A DNA stretch of 64,000 nt from DAOUJW01 sp965218945 (GCA_965218945.1 OZ244718.1:248001-312000), one strand, 5' to 3'; shown: positions 1 through 8,854, numbered from the stretch's first letter. A program made the numbers and translations. Notes: generated from the sequence alone by a model not told the origin.

Positions 1-304
1 GGCAGAGGAGCCTTACGAGTCTGAAATTGGGTGTGCATTCCTCTCTCATGACATTCACACCGGAGTGCACAAGTCCCTGCCAGAGCGGGCGCCCGAGGTG
101 GTAGATTTCCTGGGCAACCTCTACATTGAGACCAGCATTCTGGCCACCTTGGAGAAGTGGAAGGCCGACAGCGACTCCTCCTGGACGGACGTTGCAATCA
201 AGTTCCTCCAGGAGAACAGGGACGTCTGGACAACCTGGATCACCGGCGACCACGCTGCAGATATCATCGCAATGGTGGACGCTGAGCTGGCCAGAGAGGG
301 ATAA
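1..304 (+). CDS. Glycine betaine/proline-type ABC transporter substrate-binding protein, C-terminal fragment
   Basis: The reading frame is already open at base 2 and stops at 302-304, so the gene starts before the window. About 100 residues remain. The tail has the alternating helical pattern of OpuAC/ProX-type binding proteins: a segment on a protein-edge motif (PERAPEVVDFLG), a helix-rich middle, then a WTTWITGDHA-like end. This family delivers quaternary amines to an ABC permease in the membrane. A GTG at 65 lies inside the frame and is not the real start. A strong hairpin follows the stop. The family assignment rests only on the C-terminus, so the substrate is not known. Confidence 0.6.
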   Translation, partial: AEEPYESEIGCAFLSHDIHTGVHKSLPERAPEVVDFLGNLYIETSILATLEKWKADSDSSWTDVAIKFLQENRDVWTTWITGDHAADIIAMVDAELAREG

Positions 305-345
305 GTCCCTCTTAGAACCCTAGCGGTTTAGAGGCTTAGCAAGAG

Positions 346-376
346 AGAGGTGGAGGAGCAAGACTCCTCCACCTCT
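346..376 (+). terminator. Rho-independent-type terminator
   Basis: A 13-bp perfect stem (346-358 with 364-376) and a 5-nt loop lie about 40 nt after the stop of the binding-protein gene. They are followed by a short pyrimidine/T tract. The rest of 377-530 shows no gene; it is the upstream region of rmuC. Confidence 0.75.
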
Positions 377-530
377 CCTTATTATGTCCAAAAACGCACT
401 GCCATATTCGGGCCAGGGCTAATCCTGCCCCTACTCTGATCCCTCTTATGTAGCGTCTGTCCAATACGCCGTGTTATTCTTGAATCCTAGTCATGAGAGC
501 CGCGGATGGCTCGGATGAGAGGGCTGGACA

Positions 531-1772
531 ATGGAGCTAATCGTTGCGCTGATTCTTGGCCTCATCCTAGGAGGAGGGGCGTGTTGGGTTGTGCAGGGGT
601 CTCGGTCCAAGAGTCTCTTTATCAAGCAGGATGCCGACCATCGCGAGACCGTCGCCGGTCTTCGGGGTCAGTTGGAGCAGAGGGATAACGCCGCCAAAAT
701 CCTGGAGGCGGCCAAGGAGCAGTTGAGCGAAACATTCCAGGCGACGGCAAGTCGGGCCCTGCAGAACAACAATGAGCTGTTTATGAACGTTGCCAACGAG
801 AACCTGGGCAAGACTCTGGAGTCGGCAAAGGGGGACTTCAAGCAGCGCCACGAGCAGTTTGAGGCCCTTGTCAAACCCCTGACTCAGAACTACGAAAAGC
901 TCAACCCGCAGATTGAGTCTCTGATTCAGCAGAGCCAGAACCTGGCCGCCGAGACCGGCAGGCTTTCCAACGCCCTGACAAACAATCGCCAGATTGGCAG
1001 CTGGGGTGAGATACAGCTTAGACGGGTGGTGGAGCTTGCGGGAATGACCGAACACTGCGACTTCACAGAGCAGACTTCTATTCCCGGCTCCGGAGAGCGG
1101 CCGGACCTGACCGTGAAGCTGCCGGAAAAGCGGGCAGTGGTGGTCGATGCCAAGGCGTCGACGGCGGCGTATCTTGAGGCCCACCAGGTTGAGGATGAAG
1201 CCGGGCGGGACGAAGCCCTGAGGCGTCACGCCGGAGCCCTGCGGTCGCAGGTGGACTCTCTGGCGGGCAAGAACTACGGCGCCCTGGTTGAAGGGTCGCT
1301 GGACTTCGTGGTCATGTTCGTGCCGGGAGACCAGTTCCTGGCGGCGGCCCTGAACGCCAATCCCAACCTCATTGAGTACGCAATGGGCAAGCGTGTGGCA
1401 ATTGCAACCCCGGCGTCTCTGGTCTCCCTCCTGTGGGCTGTGGCCAACGGCTGGCAGCGGCACCGTATTGCCGAGAACGCGGAGGCCATACGTCAGGCCG
1501 GGGAGGAGATGCATCAGCGTATGCAGAGGTTCATCAACCTGTACCAGAACGTGGGCAAGGAGCTTGCGTCTGCGGTTAAGGCATTCAATGACTCGGTCGG
1601 CTCCTTTGACAGCAGGGTTGTGCCCCAGGGACGAAGGTTCGCTCAGCTGGTGCACGACGACGAGGAGAGATTCCCACAGCCCCAGGCCATTGAGGAGACG
1701 GTATCCACCTCACGTTACGCCGAAGAGCTTACGCCCGGTATACCCCAAAACAACCGCCCTCACTCCGACTGA
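531..1772 (+). CDS. rmuC: DNA recombination protein RmuC
   Basis: 413 residues, the usual RmuC length. An N-terminal membrane anchor (about residues 2-22, rich in Leu/Gly/Ile) is followed by a long charged coiled coil (about 30-130). The conserved RmuC core begins near NNRQIGSWGEIQLRRVVE. It contains the nuclease-like signature RPDLTVKLPEK...VVVDAKAS, typical of the PD-(D/E)xK fold. RmuC proteins limit recombination between inverted repeats and are thought to act as membrane-anchored nucleases. The gene stands alone between a terminator and the OsmC gene and ends in TGA, showing that TGA is a normal stop here. The ATG at 531 is chosen because it directly precedes the membrane anchor. Confidence 0.92.
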   Translation: MELIVALILGLILGGGACWVVQGSRSKSLFIKQDADHRETVAGLRGQLEQRDNAAKILEAAKEQLSETFQATASRALQNNNELFMNVANENLGKTLESAKGDFKQRHEQFEALVKPLTQNYEKLNPQIESLIQQSQNLAAETGRLSNALTNNRQIGSWGEIQLRRVVELAGMTEHCDFTEQTSIPGSGERPDLTVKLPEKRAVVVDAKASTAAYLEAHQVEDEAGRDEALRRHAGALRSQVDSLAGKNYGALVEGSLDFVVMFVPGDQFLAAALNANPNLIEYAMGKRVAIATPASLVSLLWAVANGWQRHRIAENAEAIRQAGEEMHQRMQRFINLYQNVGKELASAVKAFNDSVGSFDSRVVPQGRRFAQLVHDDEERFPQPQAIEETVSTSRYAEELTPGIPQNNRPHSD

Positions 1773-1894
1773 CTGGCATGGTCAGTGTCGGTTTGCCGGT
1801 GGCCCCCCGGAAGCCTAACGTGGCGCAGAGGCTGTGATAATATGGACTTTGCCAATGGACCTTAACAACTAAACGTAGTTCAAGGAGGAAATGA

Positions 1895-2335
1895 ATGGCT
1901 ACGACTCGTAGAGCAGAGGCAGCTTGGAATGGTGACTTGGCTTCGGGAAATGGAGTGGTGAGCGCGGTCAGCAGCGGCGTGTTCACAGACCTGCCGGTGA
2001 CGTGGGTGTCCAGGGCTGAGGCTGCTGGCGGCAAGACAAGCCCCGAGGAGTTGGTCGCCTCCGCTCACGCCGCCTGCTACTGCATGGCGCTGTCGGCCGG
2101 GCTGACCGGGGCGGGCACACCTCCCGCCAAGCTGGAGGTGAGCGCGACGGTGACATTTGAGGTGGGCAGTGGGGGCGCCAAGGTCACTTCCAGCGCCCTC
2201 ACCGTGCGAGGAGATGTGCCTGGCGTAGATGAGGCTGCCTTCAAAGCGGCGGCGGAGGCTGCCAAGGACGGCTGCCCCATATCCCAGGCGCTCAAGGGCA
2301 ACGTCGACCTCAGTGTTGAGGCCACTCTGGTATAG
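1895..2335 (+). CDS. OsmC-family peroxidase (organic hydroperoxide reductase)
   Basis: 146 residues. OsmC/Ohr proteins reduce organic hydroperoxides with two cysteines in the cytoplasm. Both conserved positions are present: HAACYCMALS contains C61 (and an extra C63), and DGCPIS contains C127. The motif SPEELVASAHAA before the first Cys is characteristic of OsmC rather than Ohr. A strong ribosome site (AAGGAGGAA) lies just before the ATG. The gene is monocistronic. The extra cysteine two residues after the peroxidatic one is present in some homologues, so I draw no conclusion from it. Confidence 0.92.
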   Translation: MATTRRAEAAWNGDLASGNGVVSAVSSGVFTDLPVTWVSRAEAAGGKTSPEELVASAHAACYCMALSAGLTGAGTPPAKLEVSATVTFEVGSGGAKVTSSALTVRGDVPGVDEAAFKAAAEAAKDGCPISQALKGNVDLSVEATLV

Positions 2336-2424
2336 GAGCCTTACTTGGAGCCCGACAAGGGTATGTCTGGGCGGCCGAATTGAACTTTGAATATCAGGAA
2401 TGCGGCTTCTCCAACCGCCCTGAA

Positions 2425-2892
2425 TCATAGATCCCGTGTCAGGGCTTGCAACTCGTCCAGCACCTCGGTGAATACCGGGAACTGATAACGTTCAAGCACC
2501 TCGTGGAACACTTCAGTCCCTCTGGACGGGTGGTAGATGCGATGGTGGTACTCGTCCTGGTTACGATGTACGTTATGGTACTTAAGCAGGAGGTGTTCGC
2601 CCTCTAACCAGCCAATGTAGACGTATGTGTGGCACCTGACACGCAACGTATGACCGGAGTATCGGGTCTCGAACCACTTCTCCACTTCCAGCAGGGCGTT
2701 CTTTTGACACTGAACAGTCCCTCTTAGGGAGATGACGTCTTCCGCTACATTAGTGAATGCGAGGGTGTCACTGACTACGAAGGGATGTTCTCTTAGAAGG
2801 TTTTCGTGGATTGTCAGGTAGTGGTCCCAGGAGTTCCAGTCGTGCGGGTCGTTTCGCGGAGCAATTTGGCTCCTTGAAAGGTCGAGTACCAT
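2425..2892 (-). CDS. Putative toxin of a TumE (DUF6516)-like toxin-antitoxin pair
   Basis: 155 residues as the longest frame. The middle resembles TumE/DUF6516 toxins: a start region HYLTIHENLLREHPFV, a beta-rich core, then LLLKYHNVHRNQDEYHHRIY, similar to the RWDNAPHH..HHxH signature. The C-terminal helix (EVFHEVLERYQF...VLDELQAL) also fits. Its 5' end overlaps the preceding gene (2814-3059) by about 79 nt in another frame, so the true start may be an unlisted codon further in; family members usually begin near the HYLTIHENLL segment. The assignment is from pattern similarity only; an unrelated DUF with the same HH motif is possible. Confidence 0.5.
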   Translation of the reverse strand: MVLDLSRSQIAPRNDPHDWNSWDHYLTIHENLLREHPFVVSDTLAFTNVAEDVISLRGTVQCQKNALLEVEKWFETRYSGHTLRVRCHTYVYIGWLEGEHLLLKYHNVHRNQDEYHHRIYHPSRGTEVFHEVLERYQFPVFTEVLDELQALTRDL

Positions 2893-3059
2893 CTGAGTAC
2901 CTCGGCTGTGGGACGCATGGCGTCCAACTCCATAAGCGTGGCCATCTTTTCGCTGGACATCTCGTAACGGCGCTCGTACTCGCGCATCTTGCTCTCAGCT
3001 TCCGCCAGCGCCACCTCCGCCGGGATGCGGTGGACGGGGATGCCCTGCTTTGTCTCCAT
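2814..3059 (-). CDS. Putative antitoxin partner of the TumE-like protein
   Basis: 81 residues from the ATG at 3059, which has GAGGA six bases upstream; an earlier ATG at 3065 lacks spacing for a ribosome site. The segment MREYERRYEMSSEKMATLM followed by a TAEVLRWYSTFQG-type helix matches the small helical proteins commonly encoded directly before TumE/DUF6516 toxins (an amphipathic helix with an ERRYGMSSEEF-like core). The gene lies immediately upstream of, and overlaps, the toxin candidate, as in a two-gene TA operon. The function is inferred from context. Confidence 0.5.
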   Translation of the reverse strand: METKQGIPVHRIPAEVALAEAESKMREYERRYEMSSEKMATLMELDAMRPTAEVLRWYSTFQGAKLLRETTRTTGTPGTTT

Positions 3060-3299
3060 GATCATTCCTCAATTTAGAGATTCACGAGGCTATACCATGA
3101 TAGTATAGACTAAATGTCACCGATGGATAACCCTGTGGAATCTGTCCTTTCGGCTTTGAGCACGCTCTCATCCCGCTACGGCGTTGTGGTCGGGCACAAA
3201 GGTATACGTCGTACTTGCCATAAGCAATTCCATTGGGCTAGCCGGACGACGCAGGTATTGTCGTTTACCTTATAGACCATGTTGTAAGAGGATAATCCC

Positions 3300-4013
3300 G
3301 TGAACCTTTCGGATGTGAAAGCCCTTACGTTCGATGTGTTTGGCACCGTGGTCGACTGGCGCGGTAGCCTCATCCGCGAAGGTGAGCAGCTTGGCAGGAT
3401 CAGGGGAATCGACGTGGACTGGGCTGAGTTCGCCGACAGGTGGCGCGGCGGGTACGGCCCTGCGATGGCACGCGTGAGAAGTGGGGAGCTGCCCTGGACC
3501 AGGATAGACGCGCTGCATCGCATGATCCTGGACGGCCTGCTGGACGAATTCGGCATCATGGGCCTCAGCGAAGATGGGAAGGCCTACTTCAACCAGGCGT
3601 GGCACAGGCTGGCGCCCTGGCCGGACTCCGTGGGCGGCCTGACCCGGCTGCGAGAGCGCTTCATTGTGGCCACGCTGTCCAACGGCAACGTGTCCCTGCT
3701 CACAAACATGGCCAAGCTCGCGGGCCTGCCCTGGGACTGCATCCTTTCGGCCGAGCTGATGAAGCGCTACAAGCCCGACCCGGAGGCCTACTTGGGCGCT
3801 GCTGACCTGCTCGGCCTTCGCCCGGATGAGGTTATGATGGTGGCGGCCCACAAAGGCGATTTGAGGTCCGCTCAGGAGGTTGGCTTCAAGGCTGCATTCG
3901 TTGCCAGGCCCCGTGAGTTCGGCCCAGACCACGACGTGGATACAACGCCTGAGCCGGGTTTCGACGTCAACGCCGTGGACCTTGAGGACTTGGCACGCAA
4001 GCTGGACTGCTAG
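3300..4013 (+). CDS. Haloacid dehalogenase type II (HAD superfamily hydrolase)
   Basis: 237 residues from a GTG start. All four HAD motifs are visible. Motif I is LTFDVFGTVVDW with nucleophile D12. Motif II is ATLSNGN with S127/N128. Motif III Lys158 is in KRYKPDPEAY. Motif IV VAAHKGDL (H184, D187) is the variant typical of L-2-haloacid dehalogenases. Such enzymes hydrolyse 2-haloalkanoates to 2-hydroxyacids in the cytoplasm. The substrate cannot be read from the sequence, and 'type II dehalogenase' is often applied to HADs with other substrates. It is convergent with the ABC permease gene; the stop codons overlap by 4 nt. Confidence 0.85.
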   Translation: MNLSDVKALTFDVFGTVVDWRGSLIREGEQLGRIRGIDVDWAEFADRWRGGYGPAMARVRSGELPWTRIDALHRMILDGLLDEFGIMGLSEDGKAYFNQAWHRLAPWPDSVGGLTRLRERFIVATLSNGNVSLLTNMAKLAGLPWDCILSAELMKRYKPDPEAYLGAADLLGLRPDEVMMVAAHKGDLRSAQEVGFKAAFVARPREFGPDHDVDTTPEPGFDVNAVDLEDLARKLDC

Positions 4014-4834
4014 CTCCTTGTGGCGCGGCCTTTCAGCGCCATCAAGGCCAGACCAATGCTCACGACGCCCACTAGAAGCACCGCGCCCACGCCCCTCAAC
4101 AGCACCGCCGGCTCCCAACCGTCGGTGATCAGCGACCGCATCGCCTCCAGCAGATACGTTACCGGATTGTAGTCGGCCAAGGTTGAAAGCCAGTCCGTCA
4201 TTGCCTCCTGGGGCAGAAACAGGGTCGTCATAAAGAGGAATGGGAAGAACAGCAGAAAGCTCAAGTTGACTGCCGCGACGCTGCCGGTCTTCAGAGCGAT
4301 TGCGTACGGAAAACCGGCGAATATGAGTCCCCATAGACCGCCCATCAACATGAAAGCCGCGATACCGAGCGCGCCGGACTCGAAGCGTATACCCACCGCG
4401 AAGCCCATGATGAGCACTGGAATCGTCAGGGCGACAACAAGCACGAAATCGGCCAGCATCAGGCCAAGGAGCAACGCAAGTCGATTCACTGGCGATATGA
4501 CCAGCCGGTCGAAGTAACCGCTCTGTATGTCGGTCACTACGGTCACCGCGCGAGATATTCCGGTGACGGCAAACATGATTGCTACGGGGAGCTGGAACGC
4601 TTTGTAGTCCAGGCCGGGGATTTGCTCGGCGAAATCAGCAAGGGCCCCGATGTTCAGGAAGAAGAAGAAGGGCGGAATGACCAGTGCGGAGATAGTGATC
4701 TCGGGGTCTCTGGCCACTGAGCGGGTAGCACGCTCGGCTACTGAGAGGATGTCCCGCAGGAACCCCGCCCTGCGGGCCCTGACTGAAGCGCCGGTGGATA
4801 CTTGGGATACCAACTTAAACTCCTTATTTTTCAA
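4010..4834 (-). CDS. ABC-2 type transporter permease (DrrB-like)
   Basis: 274 residues with about six membrane segments. A cytoplasmic N-terminus is followed by the amphipathic entry ITISALVIPPFFFFLNIG and the DIQSGYFDRLVISPVNR loop, the hallmark of ABC-2 permeases of the daunorubicin/antibiotic exporter type. The C-terminal YNPVTYLLEAMRSLI motif is also typical. It lies downstream of the ATPase gene (4937-5941) on the same strand with a 102-nt gap and forms the membrane half of the exporter. The substrate is unknown. Confidence 0.85.
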   Translation of the reverse strand: MKNKEFKLVSQVSTGASVRARRAGFLRDILSVAERATRSVARDPEITISALVIPPFFFFLNIGALADFAEQIPGLDYKAFQLPVAIMFAVTGISRAVTVVTDIQSGYFDRLVISPVNRLALLLGLMLADFVLVVALTIPVLIMGFAVGIRFESGALGIAAFMLMGGLWGLIFAGFPYAIALKTGSVAAVNLSFLLFFPFLFMTTLFLPQEAMTDWLSTLADYNPVTYLLEAMRSLITDGWEPAVLLRGVGAVLLVGVVSIGLALMALKGRATRS

Positions 4835-4936
4835 ACTAAGCAGGATTTGCAGGCAGTTGCGCTGACAACCGGCGTGCTCCTATTGGGGTCAAGCGGTAAC
4901 CTGCATTCACCGGCATCTCAATGGGAGGCCGGCGCA

Positions 4937-5941
4937 TCAGGATACGGACTGGCCGTCCTCTTCCGTTTGATGCCGTTCACCGCCCTCGTCCTGCAAACGC
5001 TCTCCCGTCACCTGTAGAAACACGTCGTCCAGGGTGGGGGTGCGCAGGGTCAGCTCCTGGACGCTGATACCTCCCTGGTCCAGCGCCAGCGCCACGGCGC
5101 TTATCAGAGCCGCGCCGTTGCCGACGCTGGCCGTCAGCTCGTTGCCATGCACCTCTACCCTGGTCACGCGCCCCGTGCTCTGGAGCGCCTCAACGGCCGC
5201 GTCCACGTCTCCGTCGATCCTGGCGATGATGAGGTCGGAGCCGCGGGCACGCTTCAGCTCTGTCGGCGTACCCTGCGCGGCCAATTTCCCCCGGCTGATG
5301 ATGCCGACCCGGTGGGCCAGGGAGTCCGCCTCCTCCAGGTATTGCGTGGTCAGGAAGATGGTGACTCCCAGCTTGTCGTTGATGTCCCGCACCTCCTGCC
5401 AGACGCGGGAGCGACTGACCGGGTCCAGGCCGGTGGTCGGCTCGTCCAGGAAGAGCACCTCCGGGTTGTGTATCAGGGCGGCCGCCAGGTCAAGACGGCG
5501 CTTCATTCCGCCTGAGTAGGTGCCTATCAGCCGGTCCATAGCTTCCCCGATGTCCACCAGGTCCGAGAGGTCGGCTATTCGGCTCTTTACCTGCTTGCCG
5601 GACAGCCCGTAAAGCTGGCCCTGGAGTCGTAGGAGCTCGCGGCCCGTCTGCTTGGCATCAAGGGCGGCGTCCTGGAGGGCCGCGCCTATCCGCAGCCGCA
5701 CCTCGTTGGGCTGGCGTACGGCGTCGTACCCGGCTACTGTTATCCGGCCCTCCGTGGGAGCGAGGAGCGTTATGAGTATCCTGATAACCGTGGTCTTGCC
5801 AGCGCCGTTGGGACCCAGGAAGCCGAATATCTCACCCTTCTGCACCTTCAGGTCCACGCCATTAACGGCCTTCACCGCGCCAAAGTGGCGCACAAGCCCC
5901 TCAACGGCAATGGCGTATGTGTTGTCAGACGCGACAGTCAT
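4937..5941 (-). CDS. ABC transporter ATP-binding protein (DrrA-like)
   Basis: 334 residues. Walker A is GPNGAGKTT (residues 43-51), the signature motif is YSGGM (142-146) and Walker B is VLFLDE (162-167), followed by a D-loop GLDP and a switch region TTQYLEEAD. The C-terminal ~100 residues form the extra domain of DrrA-type drug exporter ATPases. It powers the ABC-2 permease encoded next. Start chosen at the ATG before the conserved AIAVEGLVRHFG strand. Confidence 0.9.
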   Translation of the reverse strand: MTVASDNTYAIAVEGLVRHFGAVKAVNGVDLKVQKGEIFGFLGPNGAGKTTVIRILITLLAPTEGRITVAGYDAVRQPNEVRLRIGAALQDAALDAKQTGRELLRLQGQLYGLSGKQVKSRIADLSDLVDIGEAMDRLIGTYSGGMKRRLDLAAALIHNPEVLFLDEPTTGLDPVSRSRVWQEVRDINDKLGVTIFLTTQYLEEADSLAHRVGIISRGKLAAQGTPTELKRARGSDLIIARIDGDVDAAVEALQSTGRVTRVEVHGNELTASVGNGAALISAVALALDQGGISVQELTLRTPTLDDVFLQVTGERLQDEGGERHQTEEDGQSVS

Positions 5942-6065
5942 GCTTTGTATCTACTCCAAGTCGATGGATTGGGTCACTCCGGCCACAGCGCGCAAGCGAC
6001 TCTTGCCGGTTGCGTCTCCGCGCCGCCGGATCGGCCAGGGCGTACCTTTTGGTCGAAGTCCGCCG

Positions 6066-7151
6066 CTAATCGAACATCAGGACGGTGCGGGACACCTCCC
6101 CGGCTTTCATAGCGCGAAAGGCCTCGTTGACGTCCTCCAGGCGGCCCCGGCGGGTGATCATCTCGTCCAGCATCAGACGGCCCTGGCGGTAGAACTCGAT
6201 GAGACGCGGCATGTCCGTGCGGAACCGGTTGGAGCCCATGCCGCTGCCCTGTATCTTCCGCTCGCTGAGGAACATCCGCCCCTCTATCTCGACCTTCTGG
6301 CCTGGGGGAATTATGCCGATGACGGTTGCGGTGCCGCCAGGTGTCAGGCAGTAGAAGGCCTGCTCGGCAGCTGTCTTGAGGCCAATGGCTTCGAAGGAGT
6401 AGTCCACTCCGCCGTCTGTCAGGTTCTGGATGGCCTCCACGGGGTCCTGGGATGATGCGTCCACCACGTGGGTCGCGCCCAGCGCCAGGGCGTGGGTGAG
6501 CTTCGGCTCCACAACGTCGACGGCTATGATCTGCCGCGCTCCGGCTATGCGCGCCCCCTGTACGGCTGAGAGGCCGACGCCTCCCAAGCCAAAGACGGCG
6601 ACGGTGCATCCGGGCTCAATTCGGGCGGTGTTGATGACCGCCCCCACGCCGGTTACGACACCGCAGCCAATAAGGGCAGCGCAGTCGAATGGCATGTCGT
6701 CGTCGATTTTGACCAGGGCGTTCTCGTGGACCAGCATCCGCTCAGCGTAGCTGGAGAGGTTGAAGACCTGATTGATGGGGGCGCCGTTACCGGCATAGCT
6801 GAGGCGCGGCGGGTCCGACTCTGCTCGGCGAGGCCGATCGGTGCAGCGGCTGGGATGTCCCGATAGGCACTGGTGGCATGTCCCGCAGAATACGGACAGG
6901 CAGGATATGACGTGGTCACCGGGCTTGAGGTAGGTTACCTGCTCTCCAACCTCCTCCACGATTCCGGCGGCCTCGTGACCCAGTATGGCCGGAGCTACCG
7001 TATTGGAGACCCCGTCTACGTAGTGAAGGTCGCTGTGGCACACGCCGCTGGCGACGGTGCGCACTACCACCTCCCTGGGCATCGGCCTGTCGATGTTGAC
7101 CTCTTCGATGGTCAGTGGCGTATTTGTGGCGTTAAAAACAGCGGCTTTAAT
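6066..7151 (-). CDS. Zinc-dependent alcohol dehydrogenase, apparent ATT start
   Basis: 361 residues if started at the ATT codon (7151-7149). This restores the family N-terminus KAAVFNATNTPLTIEEV; the first ATG (7082) would delete 23 conserved residues. AAGGAG lies 4 nt before the ATT. Catalytic zinc ligands C38 (GVCHSDLH), H59/E60 (GHEAAG) and C163 (IGCGV) are present. The structural zinc site is C89-x2-C92-x2-C95-x7-C103. A Rossmann motif GLGGVG is near 188-193. Domain order is that of medium-chain class III-like dehydrogenases oxidising alcohols or formaldehyde adducts with NAD(P). The gene sits between the ABC exporter and an MFS gene on the same strand; no shared substrate is evident. Confidence 0.88.
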   Translation of the reverse strand: MKAAVFNATNTPLTIEEVNIDRPMPREVVVRTVASGVCHSDLHYVDGVSNTVAPAILGHEAAGIVEEVGEQVTYLKPGDHVISCLSVFCGTCHQCLSGHPSRCTDRPRRAESDPPRLSYAGNGAPINQVFNLSSYAERMLVHENALVKIDDDMPFDCAALIGCGVVTGVGAVINTARIEPGCTVAVFGLGGVGLSAVQGARIAGARQIIAVDVVEPKLTHALALGATHVVDASSQDPVEAIQNLTDGGVDYSFEAIGLKTAAEQAFYCLTPGGTATVIGIIPPGQKVEIEGRMFLSERKIQGSGMGSNRFRTDMPRLIEFYRQGRLMLDEMITRRGRLEDVNEAFRAMKAGEVSRTVLMFD

Positions 7152-7218
7152 GGCGCTCCTTCTATAGCGGAGAGTTTGACGACATTATATCACGGCGCGT
7201 GCGGCAGTCCACCAGCGT

Positions 7219-8535
7219 CTAGGGAGAGGCGGAGGCCATCTGCTGCCCTTCGGCATCGGCTTTCACAGGAGGGCTGGGAGGCGCGGCCCAGAGCATCAGA
7301 ATACCGGCCATTATCCACGCCATCCCGAACACGACGAATGCGAGATCGTAAGTACCGTACCGGTCCCACATGAATCCGCCCAGAACAGGGCTGGCTGCGC
7401 CCGTCATGTTGCCTATTGGCGTCACAAACCCCCTGATGGCGCCCTGGTGCTGCCGTCCAAAGTAGGATGCCCAGGCCACGTTCGCTATTGTCGGCCATCC
7501 TCCCATCGTTAGGCCGTGAAATACGGCATAGACGTACAGCATGGTCAGGTCCTGGGCGATAATCAGGGCAAATAGCGACAGGCCGGCCGGTATGACGCAC
7601 ATGGGAATGACCCATCTCACGTGTATACGCTCCGTTACGAGTCCCCAGATCGGCTTTGCGACTATGGCGAAGAAGGCCACCGTCGCCGCAACCGCCGTTG
7701 CGGTTGCCAGGCTGAAACTCTTGTCCTGAATGTAAGCCACCTGGTGGAAGATGACGGGCATGAGGCCCATGCTGCCCAGGGACTGAACGCCCATCATTAT
7801 CCAGAGCGCTCTGGTCCTGAATGCCTCTCGAACTGTCCAGGGATACTCCGTAGAGCCGGCCCTGCCTGTGCCTGCCCCGTCCCCAACGGGCGCGTCCCCG
7901 TCCGGCAGAAGGCCGATGTCCTCCGGCTGGCGGCGCATGAACAGCGCGGCCATGGGCGTGATGGCCAGCATAAGGAATATGCCAAGAAGCACCCAGGCCG
8001 TGCGCCACCCGAACTCGCCAACGAACCACCCGGCCATAGGGGCTATGATGAAGCCGCCGGTCGATATGCCCATAGTCCCAATGGCCATGGCCCTGCCGCG
8101 CTTCCTGATGAACCACTTGGAGATGACGGCGGGTCCGACCAGCTGACCGCCCATGCTGAACATGGCAAGACCGAAAATTACGCCGTACAGGAGGTAGAAG
8201 TGCCAAAGCTCCTGTACCAGCGAGGTGGACATGAGCACCAGGCCGGAGAGAATGCTTCCGACGGTAATCAGTAGCCGAGGGCCGTGCTTCCTGTCCACCA
8301 GCAGTCCCAGGAAGGGAAGCAGCGGGAGCAGGGCTAGTCGGAATACCGCGATCGCAGAGAACTGCGTGCGTGAGATTCCAAGCTCCTCGCTCATTGGGAC
8401 TATGAAGAACGAGAGGCCATAGCCGCTTATGCCGGCCGTGGTCATAGCGGTGGTGAAGGTGATTAGGACGATTATCCAACCGTAGAAGAACCGCTTGCCA
8501 ATGAGCCTCTGTGCTACCCAGTCGGCGCTTGCCAT
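7219..8535 (-). CDS. MFS transporter
   Basis: 438 residues with twelve predicted membrane helices in two halves, separated by a long charged loop (MRRQPEDIGLLPDGDAPVGD region). The first helix (FFYGWIIVLITFTTAMT) matches the oxalate/formate-antiporter-like or monocarboxylate MFS group, which often start with a FxGWxxV segment. The transported compound is not deducible. The gene ends 67 nt upstream of the alcohol dehydrogenase start and may share its transcript. Confidence 0.85.
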   Translation of the reverse strand: MASADWVAQRLIGKRFFYGWIIVLITFTTAMTTAGISGYGLSFFIVPMSEELGISRTQFSAIAVFRLALLPLLPFLGLLVDRKHGPRLLITVGSILSGLVLMSTSLVQELWHFYLLYGVIFGLAMFSMGGQLVGPAVISKWFIRKRGRAMAIGTMGISTGGFIIAPMAGWFVGEFGWRTAWVLLGIFLMLAITPMAALFMRRQPEDIGLLPDGDAPVGDGAGTGRAGSTEYPWTVREAFRTRALWIMMGVQSLGSMGLMPVIFHQVAYIQDKSFSLATATAVAATVAFFAIVAKPIWGLVTERIHVRWVIPMCVIPAGLSLFALIIAQDLTMLYVYAVFHGLTMGGWPTIANVAWASYFGRQHQGAIRGFVTPIGNMTGAASPVLGGFMWDRYGTYDLAFVVFGMAWIMAGILMLWAAPPSPPVKADAEGQQMASASP

Positions 8536-8703
8536 TCGACCTCACTGCGAGATTGATTGAGCCAATAATACGCCAAGAGCATAGTGTGGGGAAGGGGCGG
8601 CGCTGAAAGCGCCGAGGATGCTGATTTACAGCCGAAGAAGCTGCAAAGCCGATTCACGGTGAGGCTTTGCGAAGGTATTGGTTCACGGACCGGGCGGATT
8701 TGA

Positions 8704-8738
8704 AGTAGTAGCGTCGTGCACGGCGCTACTACTTTTTG
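8704..8738 (+). terminator. Hairpin with T5 tail
   Basis: A 10-bp perfect stem (8704-8713 with 8724-8733) with a self-complementary loop, followed by five T on the plus strand. It overlaps the stop codon of the small minus-strand frame at 8729-8854. No plus-strand gene precedes it closely. Confidence 0.5.
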
Positions 8739-8854
8739 GGAGGGTTGTTCCCCCTGCCGCCGCCGGATGGATTCCCTGTTCTGCTTGGAAAGTTCGGGTT
8801 TTTGCCTCCACCTCCGCCTTTGCCACCTTTTGCTACGGTTATCTGATAGCTCAT
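8729..8854 (-). CDS. Hypothetical Gly-rich, basic 41-residue small protein
   Basis: An ATG at 8854 opens a 41-codon frame ending in TAG at 8729-8731. It begins MSYQITVAKGGKGGGGGK and continues with a Gly/Asn/Pro/Lys/Arg-rich tail ending NNPPKK. A purine-rich G tract lies about 6 nt upstream of the ATG. The composition is unlike any neighbour and the frame is the only one on either strand here with protein-like low complexity. It could be a small nucleic-acid-binding or secreted-type peptide, or a chance frame over a G-rich tract. I recognise no family. Confidence 0.35.
   Translation of the reverse strand: MSYQITVAKGGKGGGGGKNPNFPSRTGNPSGGGRGNNPPKK

Noticed and set aside
567..1655. Long minus-strand frame opposite rmuC
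   Set aside because: Shadow of rmuC codon bias; no ribosome site or family.
3270..4334. Long minus-strand frame over the HAD gene
   Set aside because: Antisense shadow; the plus-strand frame carries all HAD motifs.
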